Below are positions 1 to 7,680 of a stretch of DNA of 12,165 nt, piece by piece (positions within the stretch are counted from its first letter, which is position 1; each line of letters starts with the position of its first letter). The DNA lies in NCBI GenBank assembly GCA_900757415.1, contig CAAENU010000185.1, forward strand, positions 1-12,165, in the 5' to 3' direction. The notes below the pieces were generated by a model that was not told the origin of the DNA, made no database searches, and worked only from the letters and a program-made list of their open reading frames with translations. Position numbers and translations under genes: made by a program. The stretch is from an uncultured Oscillospiraceae bacterium (GTDB lineage Bacteria > Bacillota > Clostridia > Oscillospirales > Oscillospiraceae).

Positions 1-21
1 CCGGTGCATTTTCCGCACCGG
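1..21 (-). terminator. Hairpin downstream of proA, candidate terminator
   Basis: A perfect 7 bp inverted repeat (CCGGTGC, 7-base loop, GCACCGG) lies 24 bases past the proA stop on the minus strand. It is well placed to be the 3' hairpin of the proBA transcript. The window ends at base 1, so a following T tract cannot be seen, and whether it is an intrinsic terminator stays unresolved. Confidence 0.4.
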
Positions 22-45
22 CGCGCCGCCTGCTGCTGTCCGGGG

Positions 46-1302
46 TTATCGGATCTGTCCCGATCCCCGGATGATGTATTTGTAGGTGCTCAGCTCGTCC
101 AGTCCCATGGGGCCCCGGGCGTGCAGCTTCTGGGTGGAGATGCCCATCTCGCAGCCGAGGCCGAACTCGCCCCCATCGGTAAACCGGGTGGACGCATTGA
201 CATACACCGCGGCGCTGTCCGTCCCGTCAACGAAGCGCCGGGCGTTTTCTTCATTCTCCGTCACGATGCACTCGCTGTGGCCGGTGGAATGGGCCAGAAT
301 ATGGGCGATGGCCTCGTCCACGCTGTCCACGATCTTCACGGCCAGAATGTAGTCCAGAAACTCCGTGTCAAAGTCCCGCTCGCCCGCAGGCGTGCCGGGG
401 ATAATGGCGGCCGCGCGCGTATCCAGCCGCAGCTCCACGCCGATCTGCCCCGCGGCAAGCCGGTCGTCCACCAGCGCCTTTTTCAGCATGGGCAGGAATT
501 TTTCCGCCGCGGCGCTGTGTACCAGCAGCACCTCCTCGGCGTTGCACACCGAGGGACGGCTGGTTTTGGCGTTTATCACAATGCGCAGCGCCATGTCCAG
601 ATCGGCGCTTTCGTCCACATACACATGGCAGATGCCGGTGCCGGTCTCGATGCAGGGCACGGTGGCGTTTTCCACGCAGGAGCGGATCAGTCCCGCGCCG
701 CCCCGGGGGATCAGCAGATCCACCAGACCCTTGGCCGTCATGATGTCGGCGGCGCTCTGGCGGCTGATGTCCTCGGTGATGTTGATGATATCCGCGTCGC
801 CGCCCGCCGCCGTGATGCCGCTCTTCAGCGCCTTCACGATGGCGTGGGCGGAGCGGTAGGCCTCCTTGCCGCAGCGCAGCATGCACACGTTGCCGCTCTT
901 GACGGCCAGCGCCGCCGCGTCGGAGGTGACGTTGGGCCGACTTTCATAGATGATGGCCACCAGTCCCAGGGGCACCTGCTTTTTATAGATGGTCATGCCG
1001 TTGGGGCGGCGCACCTCCGACAGGATCCGTCCCGTGTGGTCGGGCAGCGCCGTAATATCCCGGATGCCGGCGGCCATGGCGGCAATGCGCTTTTCGTCCA
1101 GATAGAGCCGGTCCAGCATCACATCGGAGATGCGGCCACGCGCCGCGTCCATGTCCTCCCGGTTTGCCGCGAGGATGGCGGCGCTCTCCCGCTCCAGACT
1201 GTGGGCCATAGCCAGCAGCAGGGCGTTCTTGGTCTCATTGGAGGCGCTGCTGATATGGGGCCACGCCGCTCTGGTTTTCTTCAGAATGTCAAGGGTGGTC
1301 AT
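46..1302 (-). CDS. proA: Glutamate-5-semialdehyde dehydrogenase (gamma-glutamyl phosphate reductase)
   Basis: This 418-residue cytosolic enzyme catalyses the second step of proline synthesis from glutamate, the NADPH-dependent reduction of gamma-glutamyl phosphate to glutamate-5-semialdehyde, which cyclises to pyrroline-5-carboxylate. The length is normal for the family. Visible family signatures are VPLGLVAIIYESRPNV near residues 110-125 (cofactor domain), IPRGGAGL near 198-205, and the active-site loop SRPSVCNAEE with the catalytic cysteine at about residue 253. The C-terminal FGLGCEMGIST and HARGPMGLDELSTYKY segments are also typical. The ATG directly abuts the TGA of proB, and a strong AAAGGAGG ribosome binding site inside the proB 3' end (1311-1318) sits 8 bases before it. 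The pair is therefore co-transcribed and probably translationally coupled. No truncation is seen and the catalytic residue is intact. Confidence 0.97.
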   Translation of the reverse strand: MTTLDILKKTRAAWPHISSASNETKNALLLAMAHSLERESAAILAANREDMDAARGRISDVMLDRLYLDEKRIAAMAAGIRDITALPDHTGRILSEVRRPNGMTIYKKQVPLGLVAIIYESRPNVTSDAAALAVKSGNVCMLRCGKEAYRSAHAIVKALKSGITAAGGDADIINITEDISRQSAADIMTAKGLVDLLIPRGGAGLIRSCVENATVPCIETGTGICHVYVDESADLDMALRIVINAKTSRPSVCNAEEVLLVHSAAAEKFLPMLKKALVDDRLAAGQIGVELRLDTRAAAIIPGTPAGERDFDTEFLDYILAVKIVDSVDEAIAHILAHSTGHSECIVTENEENARRFVDGTDSAAVYVNASTRFTDGGEFGLGCEMGISTQKLHARGPMGLDELSTYKYIIRGSGQIR

Positions 1303-2088
1303 TCACTTGTCCTCCTTTGCCAGAAAGCGGGTGCCCACGGGTTTGCCCGCCACGATGTCGTATAAAAGCTCGGGCCGCTGCCCGTTGGCGATCACCATTT
1401 CGCAGCCTGCTGCCGTGGCGATCTGGGCGGCATGCAGCTTGGTGGCCATGCCGCCGGTGCCCAATGCGCTGCCGCTGCCGCCGCCCAGCGCCAGAACGCG
1501 CTCGTCGATGGCGTCCACGGTGCTGATGAGCCGGGCGTCGGGGTTTTTGTGGGGGTCGCTGTCATACAGTCCGTCGATGTCACTGAGCAGGATCAGCAGC
1601 TGCGCCCCCACCGCCGCCGCCACAATGGCGGACAGGGTGTCGTTTTCCCCAATGGTGTTCTCCACGCCGATCTCATCGGTGGCCACGGCGTCGTTCTCGT
1701 TAATAACGGGCAGTGCGCCCAGCTCCAACAGGCGGTAGATGGTGTTGCGCATGTTGCGGCTGCGGTGCTCGTTCTTCACATCCTCGCCGGTCAGCAGCAC
1801 CTGGGCCACCGTGTGGCTGTATTCGTTGAAGAGCTTGTCATAGGTGTACATCAGCTCGCACTGGCCCACGGCGGCCGCCGCCTGCTTGGTGGGCATGTCC
1901 TTGGGCCGTCCCGGCAGGTTCAGCTTGCCAACGCCCATGCCAATGGCCCCGGAGGACACCAGAATGATCTCGTGGCCTGCGTTTTTCAGGTCGCTGAGTA
2001 CCTTGCACAGCTTTTCCATCCGCTGGATGTTTAGCCGTCCCGTGGCATGAGCCAGCGTGGACGTGCCGACTTTTACGGTAATTCGCAT
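1303..2088 (-). CDS. proB: Glutamate 5-kinase, kinase-domain-only form
   Basis: This 261-residue enzyme phosphorylates the gamma-carboxyl of glutamate with ATP, the first and usually proline-inhibited step of proline synthesis; its unstable product is handed to ProA, encoded immediately downstream. Amino-acid-kinase signatures run in order: VKVGTSTL at residues 5-12, VSSGAIGMG near 44-52, VINENDAV near 128-135, LLSDIDGLYD near 166-175 and GTGGMATKL near 210-218. The protein ends right after the kinase domain, so the C-terminal PUA domain of the E. coli enzyme (about 367 residues in total) is missing. Kinase-only forms are known in other bacteria, so this is probably natural rather than a truncation. 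The ATG is preceded by a GGGGAGGG ribosome binding site about 7 bases upstream. The gene is first in the proBA pair and has its own candidate promoter. Confidence 0.95.
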   Translation of the reverse strand: MRITVKVGTSTLAHATGRLNIQRMEKLCKVLSDLKNAGHEIILVSSGAIGMGVGKLNLPGRPKDMPTKQAAAAVGQCELMYTYDKLFNEYSHTVAQVLLTGEDVKNEHRSRNMRNTIYRLLELGALPVINENDAVATDEIGVENTIGENDTLSAIVAAAVGAQLLILLSDIDGLYDSDPHKNPDARLISTVDAIDERVLALGGGSGSALGTGGMATKLHAAQIATAAGCEMVIANGQRPELLYDIVAGKPVGTRFLAKEDK

Positions 2089-2122
2089 CGGAAAACCCTC
2101 CCCGAGAGGTTATTTGCCACCT

Positions 2123-2151
2123 ATTATAACGCCGCGGAAGGTATTTTGCAC
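2123..2151 (-). promoter_or_regulatory. Candidate housekeeping promoter for proBA
   Basis: On the minus strand a perfect TATAAT (2123-2128) is preceded, after a 17-base spacer, by GTGCAA (2146-2151), which matches the TTGACA consensus at three positions. It lies 35 bases upstream of the proB start, between ylbJ and proB. The -10 is convincing and the -35 is weak. A T-rich to A-rich stretch upstream (2154-2161 on the plus strand) could act as an UP-like element. Confidence 0.5.
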
Positions 2152-2163
2152 GTCTTTTTTTCG

Positions 2164-3069
2164 TTAAAGCGTGCCGCCTCCGGAAAGCAGGGGCCATACC
2201 GCCCATGCCAGCGGCGCGGAGATGGCGGCCTGCAGCGCCTTTGCCGCCAGATAGCGCCCCAGCGGCAGGTCCGTGTCCGCCAGCACCGCCGCCGTCTGAC
2301 AGTGGACGGATACGCCGCCCCACCCCAGCAGCGCCGCCGCCGTGCAGAAGCCGGCGGGGGAGGGGGACAGCGCGGCGATACCCGTGGTCAGCTCCCATAC
2401 GCCGGCCGCTGCCGCCGGCAGCGCCGGCCACACCGCCTGTATCAGCGCCGTCAGCGCCTGAAAGAACACCACAAAGGCGCAGATGTGCACCATGCTCAGC
2501 GCCGCATGGCGCACGCAGGAAACGAACAGCGCCGCGGCGTTGGGCGCGGGCACATTCCTGCCGCCGCGGCGCGGCGGGTCGTCCTCCCGCGCGGAAAAGG
2601 CACCCGACAGGCCGCCTGCCGCCATCGCCGCCAGCAGGTGGATGCCGTACAGCGCCAAGCCGGCGCGGCGGCTGCCGAACACCCCCGTCCCGGCGATGGA
2701 GAGGATAAAGGAGGGCCCTGCGTTATTGCAGCAGCTCAGCAGGCGCAGCGCGCCCTGCCGGGAGAGACCGCCGCCGCGGTACAGCTCGCCCACCGTCCTC
2801 GCTCCCACCGGATAGCCGCCCACGGCGCCCAGCAGGAATACGGCGGTCCCCCGGGGGAGTCCCAGCTGCCGCAGCATGTCGAAAAAGCCGCAGTCCACCG
2901 CGAAGGATACCGCCGCGAAAAAGGGAAACAGCGCCGGGATCACCGACCGGGCGCACAGCGCCAGACCCTGCCGCACCGCCTGCCCTACCGCTTCATTCTG
3001 CCATAGAAGCGCCGCCATCAGCGCCAGCAGCACGCCGCTGCGCATCGCCGCGCCCACCCGCTTTTTCAC
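2164..3069 (-). CDS. ylbJ: YlbJ-like sporulation integral membrane protein (nucleoside-recognition/Gate domain)
   Basis: A very hydrophobic, multi-pass inner-membrane protein of about 301 residues. From the chosen start, motifs typical of the YlbJ family are visible: IPALFPFFAAVSF near residues 44-56, GYPVGA at 85-90, CCNNAGP at 113-119 and GGVSVHCQ near 251-258. Several helices are predicted by hydropathy (about 12-24, 41-60, 75-90, 135-155, 185-215, 240-262 and 276-296). In Bacillus, YlbJ is a mother-cell gene needed for heat-resistant spores; its transported substrate is not established. The start is uncertain. An ATG at 3114 would add 15 residues (MPGTKSAYAFPGVRA) but has no ribosome binding site, while the GTG at 3067-3069 follows GGGGGTGAGG and a later ATG at 3045 would also keep every helix. 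The gene is divergent from yqfC, another sporulation gene. No terminator is evident between it and proB. Confidence 0.8.
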   Translation of the reverse strand: MKKRVGAAMRSGVLLALMAALLWQNEAVGQAVRQGLALCARSVIPALFPFFAAVSFAVDCGFFDMLRQLGLPRGTAVFLLGAVGGYPVGARTVGELYRGGGLSRQGALRLLSCCNNAGPSFILSIAGTGVFGSRRAGLALYGIHLLAAMAAGGLSGAFSAREDDPPRRGGRNVPAPNAAALFVSCVRHAALSMVHICAFVVFFQALTALIQAVWPALPAAAAGVWELTTGIAALSPSPAGFCTAAALLGWGGVSVHCQTAAVLADTDLPLGRYLAAKALQAAISAPLAWAVWPLLSGGGTL

Positions 3070-3087
3070 CGCCCTCACCCCCGGAAA

Positions 3088-3117
3088 AGCATATGCGCTT
3101 TTTGTGCCCGGCATGAC
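3088..3117 (-). promoter_or_regulatory. Possible sigma-E-like promoter for ylbJ
   Basis: On the minus strand GTCATGCC (3110-3117) and CATATGCT (3088-3095) are separated by 14 bases. This resembles the mother-cell sigma-E pattern known from Bacillus (GTCATATT, about 14 bases, CATACAAT), matching at five of eight positions in each box. It is consistent with a sporulation gene downstream. If used, transcription would begin near 3080, which would rule out the ATG at 3114 and leave the ribosome binding site at the extreme 5' end. That tight geometry lowers confidence. Confidence 0.3.
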
Positions 3118-3138
3118 GGGACAGGCAAGTTCTGTCCC
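3118..3138. repeat. Perfect 7+7 bp inverted repeat between ylbJ and yqfC
   Basis: GGGACAG, a 7-base spacer, and CTGTCCC form a perfect dyad midway between two divergent sporulation genes. It could be an operator for a dimeric regulator or an RNA hairpin in one of the leaders. No matching regulator is recognisable from the sequence. Confidence 0.4.
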
Positions 3139-3155
3139 GGCGGCGCATAGATATC

Positions 3156-3166
3156 AGGGGAGGTGA
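3156..3166 (+). promoter_or_regulatory. Ribosome binding site that fixes the yqfC start
   Basis: AGGGGAGGTGA, nearly the full anti-Shine-Dalgarno complement, ends 5 bases before the ATG at 3172. The in-frame GTG at 3163 lies inside this site and so cannot be the start. Confidence 0.8.
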
Positions 3167-3171
3167 GGCAT

Positions 3172-3462
3172 ATGGGCGAGAGCATCCGCAAGCGGCTGGC
3201 GCAGAAAGGTCTGGCGGCGGCGGACAAACTGGATCTGCCGCCGGTGCTGGCACCGGACATTCCCCGGATGGAGCTGTACGGCAGCCATGCCTTTTATATG
3301 GACCGCCACCGGGGTGTGCTGGCCTATTCCACCGCCGCGGTGGATATCAACGGCGGCTCGGTGGTGGTGCGCCTGACGGGGCGGGGACTGCAATTGCAGG
3401 CCATGACCGATGAGGAGCTGCGCATTGACGGCGTGATCGAAAAAATCGAATTTGTGGAGTAG
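3172..3462 (+). CDS. yqfC: YabP/YqfC-family sporulation protein
   Basis: A 96-residue soluble protein of the YabP/YqfC family. It shows the family layout: an N-terminal basic helix (SIRKRLAQKGL), a LDLP segment, the PRMELYGSHAFYMDRHRGV region, and the C-terminal ELRIDGVIEKIEFVE signature, which closely parallels ELLLEGHIEKVIYID in Bacillus YqfC. In Bacillus the gene is controlled by the mother-cell sigma factor sigma-E, and it is assigned to sporulation without a defined biochemical activity. The ATG at 3172 is chosen because a near-perfect ribosome binding site ends 5 bases upstream. It is the first gene of a plus-strand operon, with only 2 bases between its stop and yqfD. The conserved pairing with yqfD strengthens the call. 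Confidence 0.9.
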   Translation: MGESIRKRLAQKGLAAADKLDLPPVLAPDIPRMELYGSHAFYMDRHRGVLAYSTAAVDINGGSVVVRLTGRGLQLQAMTDEELRIDGVIEKIEFVE

Positions 3463-3464
3463 CT

Positions 3465-4658
3465 ATGTACGCAAAACTATGGAATTATCTGCGGGGCAGC
3501 GTGCTGCTGCGGTGCCAAAGCGCCGCCCCCGAGCGGGTGCTGAACCTGTGCGCCGTGCATGAGATCCCATTCTGGGACGTGAAATGGCAGACGGAGGAAT
3601 GCTTTACCCTGCGCACCACCCGGCAGGGGGCGCGGCGGCTGGCGCAATCCGCCGCCGAAACGGATGCCCGGCTGGAGCGGCTGGAGGAGCAGGGCGCGCC
3701 GCTGCTGCTGCGCCGGATGCGGCGGCGCTATGTGCTCATCGCCGCGCTGGTGCTGGCGGCGGCGCTGTACGCCTATGGCAGCAGCTTTATCTGGGATTTT
3801 CAGGTAACGGGCAACGACACCGTACCCACGGAGAAGATCCTGCGCGCGCTGGAGCGCAACGGCGTGGCGGTGGGCAGCCGCGCGCTGGGTTTCGATCAGG
3901 AGACGCTGCGCAACCATGTGCTGCTGGAGCTGGGGGATATCTCATGGCTGTCGGTCAACGTAAAGGGCTGCACCGCCCATGTGCAGGTGGTGGAGCGCCG
4001 GCGTCCCCCGGAGATCGCGGACAAAGCCGCTCCGTGCAACGTGGTGGCCGGGCGCAGCGGCCTTGTCACCCGGGTGGAGGCGCTGGACGGGCAGACCATG
4101 GTGCTGCCCGGCACAGTGGTCACGCAGGGGCAGCTGCTGATCTCCGGCGTGGCGGATTCCCGCTTCGGCGGGGTGCGGTTCATGCGGGGCCGGGGCCGGG
4201 TCTACGCCCGGACGTGGTATGAGCTGTCGCTCCGCGTGCCGCTGACGGCGGAGGAAAAGACCGAAACAGCGAAAACCGTAAAGCGCGTGGCGCTGGATGT
4301 GGGAAAACAGCGGATAAAAATCTACGGAAAGGGTAGCATGTTGGGGTCAGGTTGTGATAAAATAACCACAAATCACCCGCTGACGCTTCCCTTTGGCCTG
4401 CGTCTGCCCGTTTCGCTGGCGGTGGAAACCGTGACCTACCGGGAAACGCAGATCGTGCAGCGCTCTGCGGCGCAGGCCCGGGCAGAGGGCGAGGCCCAGC
4501 TGCTGGCCCAGCTGGACGCCATGCTGACCGAGGGCGGCACGGTCACGTCCACCCGCTTTTCCGACGCCCAACAGGGGGAAACGCTGCTTCTGACGCTGAC
4601 GGCGGAATGCGCCGAGCAGATCGGCGTCAGCGTGGAAGTGGAGAAAGAAGGCTTATAG
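3465..4658 (+). CDS. yqfD: Sporulation protein YqfD
   Basis: A 397-residue membrane-anchored protein. A cytoplasmic N-terminal part of about 85 residues, rich in Arg and Glu, is followed by a basic stretch (RRMRRRY) and one transmembrane helix at about residues 88-106. A large extracytoplasmic region then begins with FQVTGNDTVPTEKILRAL, which resembles the start of POTRA/FtsQ-type domains. The C-terminal part (about 240-395) alternates beta-type segments with an Ala/Glu-rich helix near 340-360. YqfD is widely conserved in endospore formers and required for efficient sporulation; its molecular function is unknown. The ATG lies 2 bases after yqfC, with a GTGGAG ribosome binding site at the yqfC 3' end. 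A short AT-rich patch near 4310-4375 differs in composition from the rest of the gene, but the frame is intact. Confidence 0.9.
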   Translation: MYAKLWNYLRGSVLLRCQSAAPERVLNLCAVHEIPFWDVKWQTEECFTLRTTRQGARRLAQSAAETDARLERLEEQGAPLLLRRMRRRYVLIAALVLAAALYAYGSSFIWDFQVTGNDTVPTEKILRALERNGVAVGSRALGFDQETLRNHVLLELGDISWLSVNVKGCTAHVQVVERRRPPEIADKAAPCNVVAGRSGLVTRVEALDGQTMVLPGTVVTQGQLLISGVADSRFGGVRFMRGRGRVYARTWYELSLRVPLTAEEKTETAKTVKRVALDVGKQRIKIYGKGSMLGSGCDKITTNHPLTLPFGLRLPVSLAVETVTYRETQIVQRSAAQARAEGEAQLLAQLDAMLTEGGTVTSTRFSDAQQGETLLLTLTAECAEQIGVSVEVEKEGL

Positions 4659-4663
4659 AAAAA

Positions 4664-5622
<959 letters not shown>

Positions 5623-5623
<1 letters not shown>

Positions 5624-6114
5624 TGGCGAAGCGGCATTACATCCCCGTCACCGCCGATGTGCCGGGGGTAAGCGACGAGAAAAAGGCGCTGATCCGCCGG
5701 GTCATCCGCACGGCGCTGGCTATGCAGGGGGTGGACTTCCCCTGCGAGGTGGACGTGCTGGTGACCAGCGACGCGGGCATCCATCAGATCAACCGGGACA
5801 TGCGGCAGGTGGACCGGCCCACCGACGTGCTGAGCTTTCCGGAGTTCGAGCTGACCCCCGGCGAGCTGCCCGGTCAGGAGGACGCCGACACCGGCACGGG
5901 ACTGGTGCCGCTGGGCGACATGGTGCTGTCCATGGAGCGGGTACAGGCACAGGCTAAGGAGTACGGCCACTCCAACCGCAGGGAGCTTGCCTATCTGGTG
6001 GTGCATTCGGTGCTGCATCTGCTGGGCTACGACCATCTGGACGAAGGCCCCATGAAGACCCAGATGCGGGAACGGGAAGAAGCCATTATGGGAGAATTGG
6101 GACTGGAGAGGTAA
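5623..6114 (+). CDS. ybeY: Endoribonuclease YbeY, 16S rRNA maturation factor
   Basis: A 163-residue metal-dependent endoribonuclease involved in 16S rRNA 3'-end maturation and ribosome quality control. The zinc-binding signature HSVLHLLGYDH places the three histidines at residues 128, 132 and 138. The upstream family motif R-x-V-D-R-P-T-D-V-L-S-F-P at about 62-73 is also present, as is LGDMVLSMERV near 97-107. Length is typical. The ATG overlaps the phoH stop in TAATG, and AGGAGG at 5609-5614 sits 8 bases upstream, so translation is probably coupled to phoH. In many Firmicutes pgpH lies before ybeY and dgkA and cdd lie between ybeY and era. Here none of them is present, and a repeat element begins 5 bases after the stop. 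Confidence 0.96.
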
Positions 6115-6119
6115 GAAAC

Positions 6120-6555
6120 GTTTCGCGCTTCCGGGCGCGAGTCACTTTTGGCCGCTGTTCCAAAAGTGACCAAAAAAACAGCTTAAACCTGCGGTTTAAG
6201 AATCCGCGCACGCTATGCCTCTCTCGTTTTTGATACCCTTTGCCGCGCGTTCGCAGAACATTGTTGTTATCGCTATGTATGACGAATCGACTTCCCTCTT
6301 GTGCCGCTGCCGCTCATCTTTTCAACGGTAGAACCGACAGCGTTGTTCGACGTAGGCATCAGCGGCAGCGGCGCTGATGATGAGGCGATTAGACAATAGC
6401 ACGGCAACGGTAATTTTGCGTGAACGTGTGGTAAGTGGTCACGAATCTAAAAATGTTATAGCGCGCCGGGAGGTGAAGGAACCGGAGGTTCCTTCTGGCG
6501 CTTTTGCCTACTTTTGCCGCTATTGGCAAAAGTAGGTCGCTCCGGAGAGCGAAAC
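6120..6555 (+). repeat. Structured ~436 bp MITE-like intergenic element, copy A
   Basis: This element fills the ybeY-era spacer and is homologous to the reverse complement of 8543-8994. It starts with GTTTCGCGC and ends with GCGAAAC, an imperfect terminal inverted repeat continuing inward to ACTTTTG. Internal hairpins, left to right, are: TCGCGC/GCGCGA (6123-6140); GTCACTTTTGG/CCAAAAGTGAC (6141-6170); CTTAAACC/GGTTTAAG (6182-6200); a long central stem on GCCGCTGCCGCT (6303-6314) and AGCGGCAGCGGC (6361-6372); GAAGGAACC/GGTTCCTTC (6475-6495); CCTACTTTTGCC/GGCAAAAGTAGG (6507-6536). Blocks nearly invariant with copy B include CGCGCGTTCGCAGAACATTG (6244-6263) and TGAACGTGTGGTA (6421-6433). No transposase or convincing ORF is inside. 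It is more AT-rich than the flanking genes. It could be a non-autonomous mobile element, a structured RNA, or both. Confidence 0.85.
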
Positions 6556-6600
6556 TCTCCAAAACATTGCTCAAACAAAAGAAAGTTGAGGATCACCTGA

Positions 6601-7500
6601 ATGAACATTACAAAAACCGCAATGATCACCGTATGCGGACGGCCCAATGTGGGCAAGTCCAGCCTGACCAACGCCCTTGTGGGCGAAAAGATCGCCATCG
6701 TGTCCAAGAAACCCCAGACCACCCGCAACCGGATCTACGGCGTGGTAAACCGGGGCGATACCCAGTTTGTGCTGCTGGATACGCCGGGCCTGCACAAGCC
6801 CCGTTCCCGGCTGGGCGATTATATGGTCAAGGTGGTGCGGGAAAGTCTCAGCGCCGTGGAGTGCGCGCTGCTGCTGGTGGAGCCTATCGCCCATGTGGGC
6901 GAGCCGGAGCGCGTTCTGCTGCGGCGCATCGAGGAGGAGCATCTGCCGGCGGTGCTGTGCATCAACAAGATCGACACCGTGGAAAAGAAGGAAGATCTGC
7001 TGGCGGTGATCGCCGCCTACAGCGAGGTGTACAGCGGGTTTGACGCCATCATTCCCATTTCCGCCCGCACCGGCGATGGACTGGACGAGCTGCTGGCACA
7101 GCTGCAGAAATACGCCCAGGAGGGCCCGCAGCTGTTTCCTGACGGCATGACCACCGACCAGCCTGACGCGCAGGTGTGCGCCGAGATCCTGCGGGAGAAG
7201 ATGCTGCAATGTCTGGATAAGGAGATCCCCCACGGTACGGCGGTGGAGGTGACCCGCTTTACCGAGCGTGATAACGGCATCATTGATCTGGATGTGACCA
7301 TCTACTGTGAAAAGGCCAGCCACAAGGGCATCATCATCGGCAAGCACGGCGATATGATGAAGCGCATCAGCACGCTGGCCCGGCAGGATATCGAGAAGTT
7401 TATGGGCACCAAGGTCTATCTGGAGGCATGGGTCAAGGTAAAGGAAAACTGGCGTGATAATGTGAATTTCATCAGAAGTCAGGGGTTTAACGAGGAGTAA
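6601..7500 (+). CDS. era: GTPase Era, ribosome biogenesis factor
   Basis: A 299-residue GTPase that binds the 3' end of 16S rRNA through a C-terminal KH domain and assists 30S maturation, probably at the inner membrane surface. GTPase motifs are intact: G1 GRPNVGKS at 13-20, G2 PQTTRNR at 38-44, G3 DTPG at 60-63, G4 NKID at 122-125 and a G5-like SAR at 154-156. The KH loop HKGIIIGKHGD is at 241-251. A GAGG site at 6588-6591, 9 bases upstream, supports the ATG. The start lies 45 bases after repeat copy A. The last 17 codons and stop are duplicated in the downstream spacer with only two synonymous differences. Functional company is apt: YbeY and PhoH, encoded just upstream, also act on 16S rRNA. 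Confidence 0.97.
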   Translation: MNITKTAMITVCGRPNVGKSSLTNALVGEKIAIVSKKPQTTRNRIYGVVNRGDTQFVLLDTPGLHKPRSRLGDYMVKVVRESLSAVECALLLVEPIAHVGEPERVLLRRIEEEHLPAVLCINKIDTVEKKEDLLAVIAAYSEVYSGFDAIIPISARTGDGLDELLAQLQKYAQEGPQLFPDGMTTDQPDAQVCAEILREKMLQCLDKEIPHGTAVEVTRFTERDNGIIDLDVTIYCEKASHKGIIIGKHGDMMKRISTLARQDIEKFMGTKVYLEAWVKVKENWRDNVNFIRSQGFNEE

Positions 7501-7501
7501 G
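7446..7501 (+). repeat. Direct repeat, first copy (native era 3' end)
   Basis: These 56 bases, starting AAACTGGCG and ending at the era stop plus one base, recur at 7625-7680 with two mismatches. Both mismatches fall in third codon positions of the era frame (CGT/CGG for Arg and AAT/AAC for Asn). Confidence 0.9.
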
Positions 7502-7523
7502 GCAGGAAAAACGCTGACGCTGC

Positions 7524-7632
7524 GCCAGTTTTCCTGCGAGCGCAGGCGAGCCGCCGCTTGCGGCGTGAATTCGCAGAATTCCGCAAGGCGGAATTCATTT
7601 CCGCCGTGAAGCGATCCGATGGGCAAACTGGC
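7524..7632. repeat. Small palindromic element with GCCAGTTT/AAACTGGC ends
   Basis: The stretch is bounded by an 8 bp terminal inverted repeat (GCCAGTTT at 7524-7531 and AAACTGGC at 7625-7632) and encloses several hairpins, including GAATTCCGC-AAG-GCGGAATTC. Its right terminus coincides with the start of the duplicated era tail, because era itself contains AAACTGGCG at that point. Part of the element recurs at 7705-7754. Confidence 0.5.
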
Positions 7633-7680
7633 GGGATAACGTGAATTTCATCAGAAGTCAGGGGTTTAACGAGGAGTAAG
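7625..7680 (+). pseudogene. Duplicated 3' tail of era (17 codons plus stop)
   Basis: This is a copy of 7446-7501 offset by 179 bases. It still reads the exact C-terminal Era residues NWRDNVNFIRSQGFNEE and a TAA stop, but has no start codon or ribosome binding site of its own. It is a remnant of a local tandem duplication, possibly seeded by the shared AAACTGGCG sequence, or of recombination with a related allele. It is not expected to be translated. Confidence 0.85.

Noticed and set aside
4..1365. A 453-codon plus-strand frame opposite proA.
   Set aside because: The minus strand encodes a complete ProA with an intact catalytic loop and a strong ribosome binding site; the plus frame is His/Gly/Gln-rich shadow sequence.
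3125..3153. GCAAGTT-N14-CATAGATA resembling a sigma-E promoter toward yqfC.
   Set aside because: Transcription would begin inside the yqfC ribosome binding site (about 3160), leaving no usable leader.
6571..7626. A 351-codon minus-strand frame opposite era.
   Set aside because: It is an antisense shadow of a complete era, lacks recognisable domains, and starts inside the repeat-derived spacer.
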